In this document: piece after piece, positions 49,633-57,512 of the stretch
Numbering within the stretch: the stretch's first letter is position 1
How the letters are laid out: every line of letters starts with the position of its first letter
DNA from: an uncultured Clostridia bacterium
GTDB lineage: Bacteria; Bacillota_A; Clostridia; TANB77; CAG-508
Assembly (NCBI GenBank): GCA_947628465.1
Contig: CANQZZ010000002.1
Location: 1-60,505 of the forward strand
Reading direction: 5' to 3'
Length of the DNA stretch: 60,505 bases
Made by a program: the position numbers and the translations under genes
The notes under the pieces: model-generated
What the model was told of the DNA's origin: nothing
Seen by the model: only the letters and a program-made list of their open reading frames with translations
Database searches by the model: none

Positions 49633-50097
49633 TTATTTGCAAAAATTGTGTTTACCTATTGTTTTTACTATTGTCTTTGACCAAATCCACTTACTTGTAG
49701 CTGTACTTGGATTAAAATAATATATACATCCTCCTGTTGGATCCCATCCGTTTAAAGCATCTCGTGCAGCTTTTACAACTGTAGATGATGAGTCTATTGG
49801 CACATTTATTTGTCCATCAGAAACTGCTGTAAATGCACCTGGCTGATATATTACTCCAGCTATAGTGTTTGGAAAATTGCTATCCTTTACTCTATTCATT
49901 ATTACTGCTCCTACTGCAACTTGTCCTTCGTAGCTTTCTCCCCTTGCCTCTCCATTTATTGCTCTTGCCATAAGTTGCAAATCAGATGTACTATTACTGC
50001 TTGCTGCAAGTACGTTGTTTTGCTTTAAATTTCCTGAATAACATATTAAACAACTAGAAAATATAACTATTAAAAATGTATAAAATATTGTCTTCAT
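49633..50097 (-). CDS. sleB: Spore cortex-lytic enzyme SleB-like
   Basis: 154 residues with an N-terminal secretion signal and the Hydrolase_2 domain: LMARAINGEARGESYEGQVA (catalytic Glu), GAVIMNRV, QPGAFTAV and YYFNP. The peptidoglycan-binding domain found at the N-terminus of Bacillus SleB is missing, as in many clostridial forms. Start at 50097 is chosen because GGAG lies 6 bases upstream; the ATG at 50109 overlaps that site. It degrades spore cortex at germination. Confidence 0.88.
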   Translation of the reverse strand: MKTIFYTFLIVIFSSCLICYSGNLKQNNVLAASSNSTSDLQLMARAINGEARGESYEGQVAVGAVIMNRVKDSNFPNTIAGVIYQPGAFTAVSDGQINVPIDSSSTVVKAARDALNGWDPTGGCIYYFNPSTATSKWIWSKTIVKTIGKHNFCK

Positions 50098-50226
50098 TTT
50101 TATCTCCATTTAAAATTTTATTAATTAAATATAGTTTGCATGCTTTTTGAAAATTTATACTTTTTTTATAAATTTTTATGGTATAATTATAAAAAATAAA
50201 AATATATTTTTTTGAAGGGATTATAG

Positions 50227-51351
50227 ATGAAAAAAATTTTGATATTTTATGGCTCATATGGCGGTGGACATATATCAGCAGCAAGAAATATAAAAGAATA
50301 TATAGATACAAATTATTCTGATGTACAAACTTATATGGTTGATTGTATCGAAGCTATTAATAAACCATTAAATAAAGTTACAACAAAGGCTTATTCAGGC
50401 ATGGCAAAAAATGCCCATTGGGTATGGAAAAAAGTATATTATGGTGCAGAAAGTGGTGCTTTTTCAAAAGTTAATGATAAGGCACAAAGAATTCTATCTA
50501 TAAAATTAAATAAATTAATTCAAAATTATAAACCAGATTTAATAATATCTACACATCCTTTTAGTAGTCACATGTGTGCAATTTTGAAAAAGAAGAAAAA
50601 AATAAATGCAAAAATAGCAACTGTACTTACTGATTATGCACCTCATAGTCAATGGCTTATGTATCATGTATATGTAGATTATTTCTTCGTAGCACATGAG
50701 GGAATGAAACAAGATTTACTAAACCGAGGTATAAGGGAAAATCAAATAAAAGTAACTGGTATTCCTTTATCTAATAGATTTTTAGCTCATTATAATAAAG
50801 AAAAAATATTATCTGAGTTTAATCTATCTACTGATAAAAGAACTATTTTATTCTTTGCAGGTGGAGAGCAAGGATTTGGAAAAGATAAAATTTTAAATAT
50901 TTTAAAATCTATCATAAAGAATTTTCCTAATCTGCAAGTTATCGCTATATCAGGAAAAAATGAAAAAATAAAAAAACATTTTGATAAATTAGTTCTAGAA
51001 ACTGATTCTTGTGATACAATTAAAGTTCTGCAATATACAAATAAAGTTCCTGAGCTTATGAGTGTATCTGACTTAGTAATAACAAAGCCTGGCGGTCTTA
51101 CTACTACTGAGAGTTTAGCATCTGGCCTTCCTATAATAGTTATTAATCCAATACCTGGTCAAGAAGAAGAAAATGCTGAATTTTTGGAAACTAAAGGTGT
51201 AGCAATATGGATTAAAAAGCATGATAATATTGAAAAAGAATTATATAACATTTTAAATTCTGAAGAAAAATTGCAATCTATGAAAATAAATGCAAGGCTT
51301 TTGGCTAAAAAAAATTCTACAAGAGATATTTGCAAAATTTTGCTAGGTTAA
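50227..51351 (+). CDS. Diacylglycerol glycosyltransferase / MGDG synthase-like GT28
   Basis: 374 residues: FYGSYGGGHISAARNI (glycine-rich donor loop of UgtP/MGDG synthases), LTDYAPHSQW, VTGIPLSNRF and KPGGLTTTESLASGLP in the C-terminal half. UgtP uses UDP-glucose to make the glucolipid anchor of lipoteichoic acid. UDP-glucose could come from the mutase and pyrophosphorylase genes at 55769-58755. An extended -10 TGGTATAAT lies at 50179-50187; GAAGGG precedes the start. Confidence 0.87.
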   Translation: MKKILIFYGSYGGGHISAARNIKEYIDTNYSDVQTYMVDCIEAINKPLNKVTTKAYSGMAKNAHWVWKKVYYGAESGAFSKVNDKAQRILSIKLNKLIQNYKPDLIISTHPFSSHMCAILKKKKKINAKIATVLTDYAPHSQWLMYHVYVDYFFVAHEGMKQDLLNRGIRENQIKVTGIPLSNRFLAHYNKEKILSEFNLSTDKRTILFFAGGEQGFGKDKILNILKSIIKNFPNLQVIAISGKNEKIKKHFDKLVLETDSCDTIKVLQYTNKVPELMSVSDLVITKPGGLTTTESLASGLPIIVINPIPGQEEENAEFLETKGVAIWIKKHDNIEKELYNILNSEEKLQSMKINARLLAKKNSTRDICKILLG

Positions 51352-51374
51352 TTTTTAGTTTAATAACATTAAAT

Positions 51375-51409
51375 AAAACACCACATATTATATTATGAGG
51401 TGTTTTCTT
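51375..51409 (+). terminator. Terminator after the GT28 gene
   Basis: Stem AAAACACC / GGTGTTTT, with the AT-rich inner parts CATATTA and TATTATG extending it, then CTTT. The 3' arm also holds the GAGGTG that would be the ribosome binding site of the small gene at 51409. Confidence 0.7.
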
Positions 51410-51561
51410 TGCGTATATCTGATTTTTCTAATTATGAGCTTGTTGCTCTTGCAAGTAGCATTTCTATAGCTATTAGTAAAGAATTTTCTCAGGAAGAATT
51501 AAATATTCTTGCTGGATTCTTTTCTGCAATTGGTGATAATTTAGCTATTCTTGCATCATAA
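51409..51561 (+). CDS. Small hypothetical protein (DUF6774-like)
   Basis: 50 residues from a TTG start preceded by [25 protein letters not shown] continuing with [22 protein letters not shown]. It is amphipathic and helical with no membrane segment. It resembles short DUF6774-type proteins of Clostridia that have no known function. Its end overlaps the recR stop by 6 bases (convergent). Codon pattern and conserved-looking ends suggest a real gene, but it is short and the start is uncertain. Confidence 0.6.
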   Translation: MRISDFSNYELVALASSISIAISKEFSQEELNILAGFFSAIGDNLAILAS

Positions 51562-52155
51562 CTCTCTTCTTCCTTCTAAGGCCTTCATAAGAGTTATCTC
51601 ATCTGTATATTCTAAATCTCCACCAACAGGAATACCATGTGCTATTCTGGTTACTTTTACTCCTAATGGTTTTATGATTTTAGATAAATATATAGCTGTT
51701 GCTTCTCCTTCTACTCTAGGGTTTGTAGCTATTATTATTTCTTTTACATCGTCTTTTCCTATACGATTTAAAAGCTCTTTTATCTTAATATCCTCTGGTC
51801 CAATTCCATTCATTGGTGATATTGTACCATGCAATACATGATAAACTCCTTTAAATTCGTGCGTTCTTTCCATTGCCATTATATCTCTTACATCTTCTAC
51901 AACACAAATTACAGAATTATCCCTTTTAGGACTACTACATATTGGACAAGGGTCTGTATCCGAAATATTGAAACAATTACTGCAATATTTCAAATTTGCC
52001 TTTGCATTTACTATTGAATTTATAAACTCATGTGTGTCTTCTTCACTTAAATCCAACATATGAAATGCAAGTCTTACTGCTGTTTTATGCCCTATACTTG
52101 GCAATTTTTCAAAACTTTCTATTAACTTTTCTATTGATGGTGAATAGTATGACAT
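51556..52155 (-). CDS. recR: Recombination mediator protein RecR
   Basis: 199 residues, the normal length. Helix-hairpin-helix region [16 protein letters not shown], zinc finger [16 protein letters not shown] (C4) and a Toprim domain from about residue 80 ([24 protein letters not shown]). Acts with RecF/RecO in RecA loading at gaps. In the conserved dnaX-ybaB-recR order. Ends with TGA. Confidence 0.97.
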   Translation of the reverse strand: MSYYSPSIEKLIESFEKLPSIGHKTAVRLAFHMLDLSEEDTHEFINSIVNAKANLKYCSNCFNISDTDPCPICSSPKRDNSVICVVEDVRDIMAMERTHEFKGVYHVLHGTISPMNGIGPEDIKIKELLNRIGKDDVKEIIIATNPRVEGEATAIYLSKIIKPLGVKVTRIAHGIPVGGDLEYTDEITLMKALEGRREL

Positions 52156-52156
52156 A

Positions 52157-52498
52157 TTACATCATCCCTGGTATATTAAATTTGCTCATGCTAGCATTTT
52201 GTGCACTGTCAACTTTTCTTAATGCTTCATTTATACATGTAAGTATTAAATCTTGTAACATTTCTACATCATCTGGATCTACTACATCTTTGCTTATTTT
52301 TATTTCTTTTATTTCTTTACTACCACCTACTTTAACGCTTATTGCTCCTCCACCACTGGTAGCTTCAAATTCTTGTGATTGTAATTCCTCTTGTGATTTT
52401 TCTAAATCTGCTTGCATTTTTTTTGCTTCTTTCATTAGTTGATTGATATTCATTCCTCCGAATCCGCCCATTCCTGGGAATCCTCCTCTTTTTGACAT
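52157..52498 (-). CDS. YbaB/EbfC family nucleoid-associated protein
   Basis: 113 residues with a Gly/Met-rich start ([13 protein letters not shown]), the helical [18 protein letters not shown] segment and the [13 protein letters not shown] dimer region. Binds DNA as a dimer. Lies one base upstream of recR and 14 bases after dnaX, as in most Bacillota. Confidence 0.95.
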   Translation of the reverse strand: MSKRGGFPGMGGFGGMNINQLMKEAKKMQADLEKSQEELQSQEFEATSGGGAISVKVGGSKEIKEIKISKDVVDPDDVEMLQDLILTCINEALRKVDSAQNASMSKFNIPGMM

Positions 52499-52512
52499 TT
52501 TAACTTCCTCCT

Positions 52513-54117
52513 TTAATCATTTATTATATTTATTGGAATATCTAAATCCGATATCACATTTTCAATAGAATTGTTTTTTGCTTCTACATTATTTTGTTCT
52601 TCTGCATCTATAAATTTTACATTCATAGTCTTTCCCGCTTCTATAGATACAATTCGTTCTAATTCTGCCCTGTTCTCATGAGTTTCTAATATTTTCTTTC
52701 CAAATGAATTTTTATTTGCAAGCGTAACTTCTACTGTCATATCATTTGCTTCTTTTGCTGTACTTCCTATTAAGTTTACGTATATTCCCATTTTACCATT
52801 TTGTTTTAATTTATCAATTACGCTTCCCCAATATGAAACGCTTCCTTTTCCTTGTACACTTTGCTCTGATTTTTGAATAGGTTTTTCATTTGATTTTGTG
52901 CTGTTTTCATTTGGTTGTGCTTGCATTTTGGCTGTAGCTACATTTTCTTTTGCTGTATTATTTACATGATTTTCTTTTATTTCTTTTTTACTACTAGTAT
53001 TTTTTGTATCACTAACGTTTACTTCCTGAGCTGAAATAGTTATTCCTAAAGATGCTTTTATCATTCCTGCTTCAAACATTATTGCTTTTTGCGCCGACCA
53101 TTTAATAGTATTTGCAAGCTCTGATAATTCATAAATTAAATGTAATAATCTCTCTTTTGAAACATTTTTCGAAAGACCATCAATTTGCTTTTTTTCTTCC
53201 TCATTATATATTTCTAATTCTTTACTTGATTTATATACTAATATATCTTTTATATATTTTATTATTTCCCATAAGAAATTATCAATATCTTTTCCTTCAT
53301 CTATTACACTATTTATATTGCTAATTACTTCATCTGTATTTTCTTCAATTATTGCTTTAACTATAGAATAAATCTGCATAGTTTTTGGAATTCCTACTAA
53401 ATCTCTAACGGTATCTTCATCAATTAATCCCTTTTGCTCTCCTGCGCATCTTTCTAATATACTAATTGCATCACGCATTGCTCCTTCTGAAAGAACAGCA
53501 ATTATTCTTAAGGCATCTTCTGTTATTTCTATATTACTTTCTTTACATATTATTTTTAATCTTTTTATAACATCTTGATTTGAAATTCTTTTAAAATCAA
53601 ATCTTTGACATCTTGAAAGAATCGTTGCTGGCAATTTTTGAGGCTCTGTTGTTGCAAGAATAAATTTAACATGCTCTGGTGGCTCCTCTAATGTTTTAAG
53701 CAAAGCATTAAAAGCTCCTGTTGATAACATATGTACCTCATCTATAATATATACTCTATATTTTGCACGAGTAGGTAAAAAATTAACTTCATCTCTAATT
53801 GCTCTTATATCTTCAACACTATTATTTGATGCAGCATCCATTTCTACAACATCAGTAAGAGAACCTGAAAGTATTGCCTTGCACATTTCACATTCATTAC
53901 AAGGCTCTCCATCATGAGGATTTAGACAGTTTACTGCTCTTGCTAAAATTTTTGCTGCAGATGTTTTACCAGTTCCTCTACCACCATTAAAAAGATATGC
54001 ATGTCCTACTCTTTCAGCTATAACTTGTTTTCTTAATGTATCTGTAATATGTTCTTGTCCTACCATTTCACTAAATTTTAATGGTCTAAATTTTCTATAT
54101 AGTGCTGTATATGACAT
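52513..54117 (-). CDS. dnaX: DNA polymerase III subunit gamma/tau
   Basis: 534 residues from MSYTALYRKFRP at 54117, with GGGGGG upstream; a longer open frame to 54243 runs into the SRP RNA and is not used. AAA+ domain with Walker A GGRGTGKTSAAK, zinc-binding C-x8-C-x2-C-x2-C (CLNPHDGEPCNECEMC), DEVH box (Walker B) and SRC sensor region (LSRCQRF). Domain III follows, and a low-complexity linker near 400-440 leads to a short C-terminal domain. Clamp loader of the replisome. Confidence 0.97.
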   Translation of the reverse strand: MSYTALYRKFRPLKFSEMVGQEHITDTLRKQVIAERVGHAYLFNGGRGTGKTSAAKILARAVNCLNPHDGEPCNECEMCKAILSGSLTDVVEMDAASNNSVEDIRAIRDEVNFLPTRAKYRVYIIDEVHMLSTGAFNALLKTLEEPPEHVKFILATTEPQKLPATILSRCQRFDFKRISNQDVIKRLKIICKESNIEITEDALRIIAVLSEGAMRDAISILERCAGEQKGLIDEDTVRDLVGIPKTMQIYSIVKAIIEENTDEVISNINSVIDEGKDIDNFLWEIIKYIKDILVYKSSKELEIYNEEEKKQIDGLSKNVSKERLLHLIYELSELANTIKWSAQKAIMFEAGMIKASLGITISAQEVNVSDTKNTSSKKEIKENHVNNTAKENVATAKMQAQPNENSTKSNEKPIQKSEQSVQGKGSVSYWGSVIDKLKQNGKMGIYVNLIGSTAKEANDMTVEVTLANKNSFGKKILETHENRAELERIVSIEAGKTMNVKFIDAEEQNNVEAKNNSIENVISDLDIPINIIND

Positions 54118-54137
54118 ATTTCCCCCCCTTAAATTAT

Positions 54138-54257
54138 AAGTTAACTTCTCTATGGAAAGCAACCCACATAGAATTTGACTACTTATCGCTGCTTTCTTCC
54201 GAACCTGACGAGATTCATAGCTTTCTATTGAATTACTCTCCATACAAAAGTTAACTT
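54138..54257 (-). ncRNA. ffs: Bacterial signal recognition particle RNA (small form)
   Basis: On the minus strand the apical loop GTCAGGTTCGGAAGAAAGCAGC matches the SRP RNA core (GGTCAGG..GGAAG.AAGCAGC), flanked by arms that pair: ATGGAGAG with CTTTCCAT and outer AAGTTAACTT with AAGTTAACTT. Position just upstream of dnaX is typical for Bacillota. Ends are set from the outer helix and are approximate. Confidence 0.88.
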
Positions 54258-54274
54258 ATTCCTTCTGCTATTCG

Positions 54275-54303
54275 ATTATATAATTTTATTGGAATATAAT
54301 CAA
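54275..54303 (-). promoter_or_regulatory. Promoter for the SRP RNA and dnaX-ybaB-recR
   Basis: On the minus strand TTGATT (54303-54298), 17-base spacer, TATAAT (54280-54275), placing the start of transcription within about ten bases of the SRP RNA 5' end. Confidence 0.7.
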
Positions 54304-54325
54304 GAGAATTTAGTAATAAATTATA

Positions 54326-55066
54326 TTAAATTCTCTTAAATATAACATTTGTAAGCTTCGTATCTTCTAAAGTTCCTACTCCATCTTCTAATATATTTCC
54401 TATTGGCATATCAAAAGAAACATTTGCCTTAAACCTATACCCTGACTCTAACTCTATTATTATATCAAATGAAATATTGAACTTTATATCTTCCTCTTTT
54501 AATCCAACTTTAGCAAGAAGTCTTCCATCAGCTGGTATTTTTTCATCAAAGGTGTATTCCTCTGAATTATTTAATTTTACACTAAACCCTATTACTCCGC
54601 CTTGATTATTTATTTGAAGTGTTTCCATATTTGTATTTTGTCCACCTAAATATTCTAGCGAATTTTCTACTTTATATTCATCTGTGTATTCGTATTTATC
54701 TACTTGCTCATAAGGTCTATATATATTTATTGTCATATTTTCATTTGTTTGATTTATTTGGAAATTTTCAAATGTTACTTTTTTTATCGCATCTTGACTT
54801 TTATCGTTTTCATTTTTCCCAATTACAAAAAAGAAGTCATTTCTTTGTAATACTTTAGTATACCAATTGTCATTTTTTTCTTGTGTATCATAAGTTTGAG
54901 CTGTACTCATAATATTAATTTTTTTTATATTAAATGGTAAGTTTTTTTCACCTTCTACATGATATTTAAGCATAATCATTGTAGCAATTAACAATATAAT
55001 TATTACAACAAATATAATTATAAATGTATGTACAATTTTTCTATTAAAGAAACTATCTTGTTTCAT
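54326..55066 (-). CDS. Membrane-anchored extracytoplasmic protein, unknown
   Basis: 246 residues. One membrane segment near residues 12-32 (IIIFVVIIILLIATMIML), then a soluble, beta-rich domain outside (MSTAQTYDTQEKNDNWYTKV, LEYLGGQNTNMETLQI, SYRFKANVSFDM region). I recognise no family. Its ATG is served by GGAGG that lies in the last codons of tadA, so the two genes are coupled. An inverted repeat at 54302-54338 at its end may act as a weak terminator. Confidence 0.7.
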   Translation of the reverse strand: MKQDSFFNRKIVHTFIIIFVVIIILLIATMIMLKYHVEGEKNLPFNIKKINIMSTAQTYDTQEKNDNWYTKVLQRNDFFFVIGKNENDKSQDAIKKVTFENFQINQTNENMTINIYRPYEQVDKYEYTDEYKVENSLEYLGGQNTNMETLQINNQGGVIGFSVKLNNSEEYTFDEKIPADGRLLAKVGLKEEDIKFNISFDIIIELESGYRFKANVSFDMPIGNILEDGVGTLEDTKLTNVIFKRI

Positions 55067-55542
55067 TTTTTCCTCCGTTTCTTTGCCTGCCTAAGCATTT
55101 TAAAAAAATCTTTTAAAATATATTCACAATCTTTCTTTAGTATTCCTGTTTCTATTTCTACTGTATGATTAAATTTATATTCTTCTATATTTATAACAGA
55201 CATACATGCACCTGTTTTTGGATCTAATGTTCCTATATATATTTTTTTTATTCTTGAATTAATTATTGCTCCCATACACATCATACATGGCTCTAAAGTA
55301 ATATACATTTCGCAATCTTCTAGTCTCCATGCATTTAATTTTTTATTTGCCTTTTTTATTGCAAGTATTTCTGCATGAGCTATGCTACTATTTTTTGACT
55401 CTCTTAAATTGTGAGCTCTTGCAATTATTTTTCCATCTTTTACAATAATTGCGCCTACTGGTATTTCTTCCTTTGTATATGCTTTTTTTGCTTCTTTTAA
55501 AGCCTCTTTCATAAATTTTTCTTGCTCTGTCATTTTCACCAT
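55063..55542 (-). CDS. tadA: tRNA-specific adenosine deaminase TadA
   Basis: 159 residues. Zinc and catalytic motifs HAEILAI (HAE) and PCMMCMGAI (PCxxC) with VGAIIVKDGK before them. Converts A34 of tRNA-Arg(ACG) to inosine so that it reads CGU, CGC and CGA but not CGG. Near the end is an in-frame CGG (55077-55075, complement): the zero frame ends KKRRKK-stop at 55063, whereas a +1 shift would end KKGGKNETR-stop at 55053. Both are plausible tails. The CGG also forms part of the ribosome binding site of the next gene. Start may be 55542 or 55533. Confidence 0.93.
   Translation of the reverse strand: MVKMTEQEKFMKEALKEAKKAYTKEEIPVGAIIVKDGKIIARAHNLRESKNSSIAHAEILAIKKANKKLNAWRLEDCEMYITLEPCMMCMGAIINSRIKKIYIGTLDPKTGACMSVINIEEYKFNHTVEIETGILKKDCEYILKDFFKMLRQAKKRRKK
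55074..55077 (-). other. In-frame CGG at the tadA end, uninformative site
   Basis: Coding strand AAA CGG AGG AAA AAA TGA. The same bases give the CGGAGG ribosome binding site for the downstream gene. Either outcome changes only the last few residues, so this case does not test the shift hypothesis. Confidence 0.5.
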
Positions 55543-55590
55543 TCACTTTTTTAGTATAATATTTTTTTGCCATATATATTTTACGCTTGG

Positions 55591-55664
55591 TGCACTTAGC
55601 TGGATTCGAACCAGCGGCCTCTCCCTTAGGAGGGGAGCGCTCTATCCTACTGAGCTATAAGTGC
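55591..55664 (-). tRNA. tRNA-Arg (anticodon CCU)
   Basis: 74 bases that fold as a full cloverleaf: acceptor GCACTTA/TAAGTGC, D arm GCTC/GAGC, anticodon stem CTCCC/GGGAG with loop CTCCTAA (anticodon CCT), T arm GCTGG-TTCGAAT-CCAGC, discriminator A, no encoded CCA. It reads AGG. It cannot read CGG by standard pairing. Confidence 0.95.
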
Positions 55665-55704
55665 ATTTGACCTATATAATTATATACTAAATTATACGCA
55701 TTTA

Positions 55705-55746
55705 CAAGAAAAAAGGCAAAAAAGCATATTTACTTACTTTTCTGCC
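55705..55746 (-). terminator. Terminator after the phosphoglucomutase gene
   Basis: Minus-strand stem GGCAGAAAAG / CTTTTTTGCC (one mismatch) followed by TTTTTTC. Located 23 bases past the stop of 55769-57493. Confidence 0.75.
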
Positions 55747-55768
55747 TTATTTATTTCATTACTTATTT

Positions 55769-57493
55769 TTATTTCATCATTTCTTTCATTCCTTCAGTTA
55801 CTTTTTCTACTAATTTGTTTGCATCTTCTAAACTGTTTCCTTTTACACCCATATAGAATTTTATTTTAGGCTCTGTTCCTGAAGGTCTTGCGCAACACCA
55901 AAAATCATTTTCTAATTCAAAGTACAATACATTTGATTTTGGTAAATCTTCTTTTTTTGTTTCTTTACTTATGCAGTCTGTAACTGTTCCGTTTAAGTAA
56001 TCTCTAAATTTTAATACTTTATATTCCCCAACATATTCTGGTGGATTGTTTCTTACTTTTTCCATCATATCTTTTATTTTTTGAGCACCGTCTGCCCCCT
56101 CTAAAACTATAAATACTTGATTTTCTTTAAAGTATCCATATTTTTTGTACATATTTTGCATATTGTCCCATAGAGTAAGTCCTTGTTCTTTATAATATGC
56201 TGCTGCTTCTGCAAGTAACATCATTGCTGCAATTCCGTCTTTATCTCTAACTTTATCTCCAACTAAACATCCATAACTTTCTTCATATCCCATTATGCAA
56301 TTATATGTGTTTTCTTTTTCAAACTCTCTTATTTTTGCTGCGATATTTTTAAATCCTGTTAAAACTTCGAATAATGCAACATTGTTTTTTTCACAAATTT
56401 TATCTGTCATATTTGAAGATACTATTGTTTTTATTAATGCTGTATTTTCTTTTAATAATCCTTTTGCTCTTTTTTGGCTTATTAAATATTCAGCAACTGT
56501 AAGCCCTATCATGTTTCCATTGAATAATATGTATTCCCCAGTTTTTGCATCTTTTACATGCAAGCCTATTCTATCTGCATCTGGATCATTTGCAATAACA
56601 ATATCAGCATCTACCTCTTTTGCAAGATTTAATGCAAGCTTGAATGATGCTGGATCTTCTGGGTTTGGATAAGCAACTGTTGGGAAGTTTCCGTCTGGCT
56701 CGGCTTGTTCTTTTACTACATATACATTTTCAAATCCAAGTTCTTTTAATACTCTTGTAGCAAGCTTTTTACCTGTTCCATGAAGTGGAGTATATACGAT
56801 TTTTATATTTTTTGCTTGATTTTTTATTGCTTCAGGATTTAATGACATGCTTTTTAAGTATTCTATATATTTATTATCTATTTCTTCCCCAATTTCATTA
56901 TATAATCCTTTTTCCTTTGCTTCTTCTTCAGTAATTTGTTTTATTTGTGAGTAACTGCTTACTGCATTTACTTCTGCTGTTATTCCTTCATCTACTGGGT
57001 GTGATATTTGTGCTCCATCTTCCCAATAAACTTTATATCCATTATATTTTGGTGGATTATGACTTGCAGTAATTACTATTCCAGAAATGCAATTTAATTC
57101 CCTTACTGTATAAGATAATTCTGGTGTAGGTCTTAAAGATTCAAATCTATATGTTTTTATTCCATTTGCATTTAATATTAAACATGCAAGTTTGCTAAAT
57201 TCTTTTGACATATGCCTTGAATCATAAGCTACTGCAACACCTCTTTCCTGCCCATTATTTTTTACAATATAATTTGCAAGTCCTTGAGTTGCCTTTCCTA
57301 CTGTATATTTATTCATTCTATTTGTTCCTGCGCCTACAATTCCACGAAGTCCTGCTGTTCCAAATTCTAAGTCTTTATAAAAGCTATCTTTTATTTCTTC
57401 ATCTTGTCCTTGTATTTTTCTTAATTCCTCTTTTGTTTCTTCATCAATTTCATTACTTTCTAACCATTCATTGTATTTTTCTAAATATCCCAT
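55769..57493 (-). CDS. Phosphoglucomutase/phosphomannomutase (PgcA type)
   Basis: 574 residues, the length of alpha-phosphohexomutases such as PgcA. Motifs in order: TAGLRGIVGAGTNRMN, the phosphoserine loop TASHNPPKYNG, the metal loop DPDADR, the sugar loop GYEESYG and the phosphate loop RPSGTEPK. It converts glucose 6-phosphate to glucose 1-phosphate (or the mannose pair). It follows the UDP-sugar pyrophosphorylase gene, so both steps to a UDP-sugar are in one operon. Confidence 0.93.
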   Translation of the reverse strand: MGYLEKYNEWLESNEIDEETKEELRKIQGQDEEIKDSFYKDLEFGTAGLRGIVGAGTNRMNKYTVGKATQGLANYIVKNNGQERGVAVAYDSRHMSKEFSKLACLILNANGIKTYRFESLRPTPELSYTVRELNCISGIVITASHNPPKYNGYKVYWEDGAQISHPVDEGITAEVNAVSSYSQIKQITEEEAKEKGLYNEIGEEIDNKYIEYLKSMSLNPEAIKNQAKNIKIVYTPLHGTGKKLATRVLKELGFENVYVVKEQAEPDGNFPTVAYPNPEDPASFKLALNLAKEVDADIVIANDPDADRIGLHVKDAKTGEYILFNGNMIGLTVAEYLISQKRAKGLLKENTALIKTIVSSNMTDKICEKNNVALFEVLTGFKNIAAKIREFEKENTYNCIMGYEESYGCLVGDKVRDKDGIAAMMLLAEAAAYYKEQGLTLWDNMQNMYKKYGYFKENQVFIVLEGADGAQKIKDMMEKVRNNPPEYVGEYKVLKFRDYLNGTVTDCISKETKKEDLPKSNVLYFELENDFWCCARPSGTEPKIKFYMGVKGNSLEDANKLVEKVTEGMKEMMK

Positions 57494-57512
57494 AATTCTT
57501 TTTCCTTTCTTT

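Noticed and set aside
54118..54243. Longer dnaX start at 54243
   Set aside because: The added codons fall inside the SRP RNA and have no family similarity; a strong ribosome binding site precedes ATG 54117.
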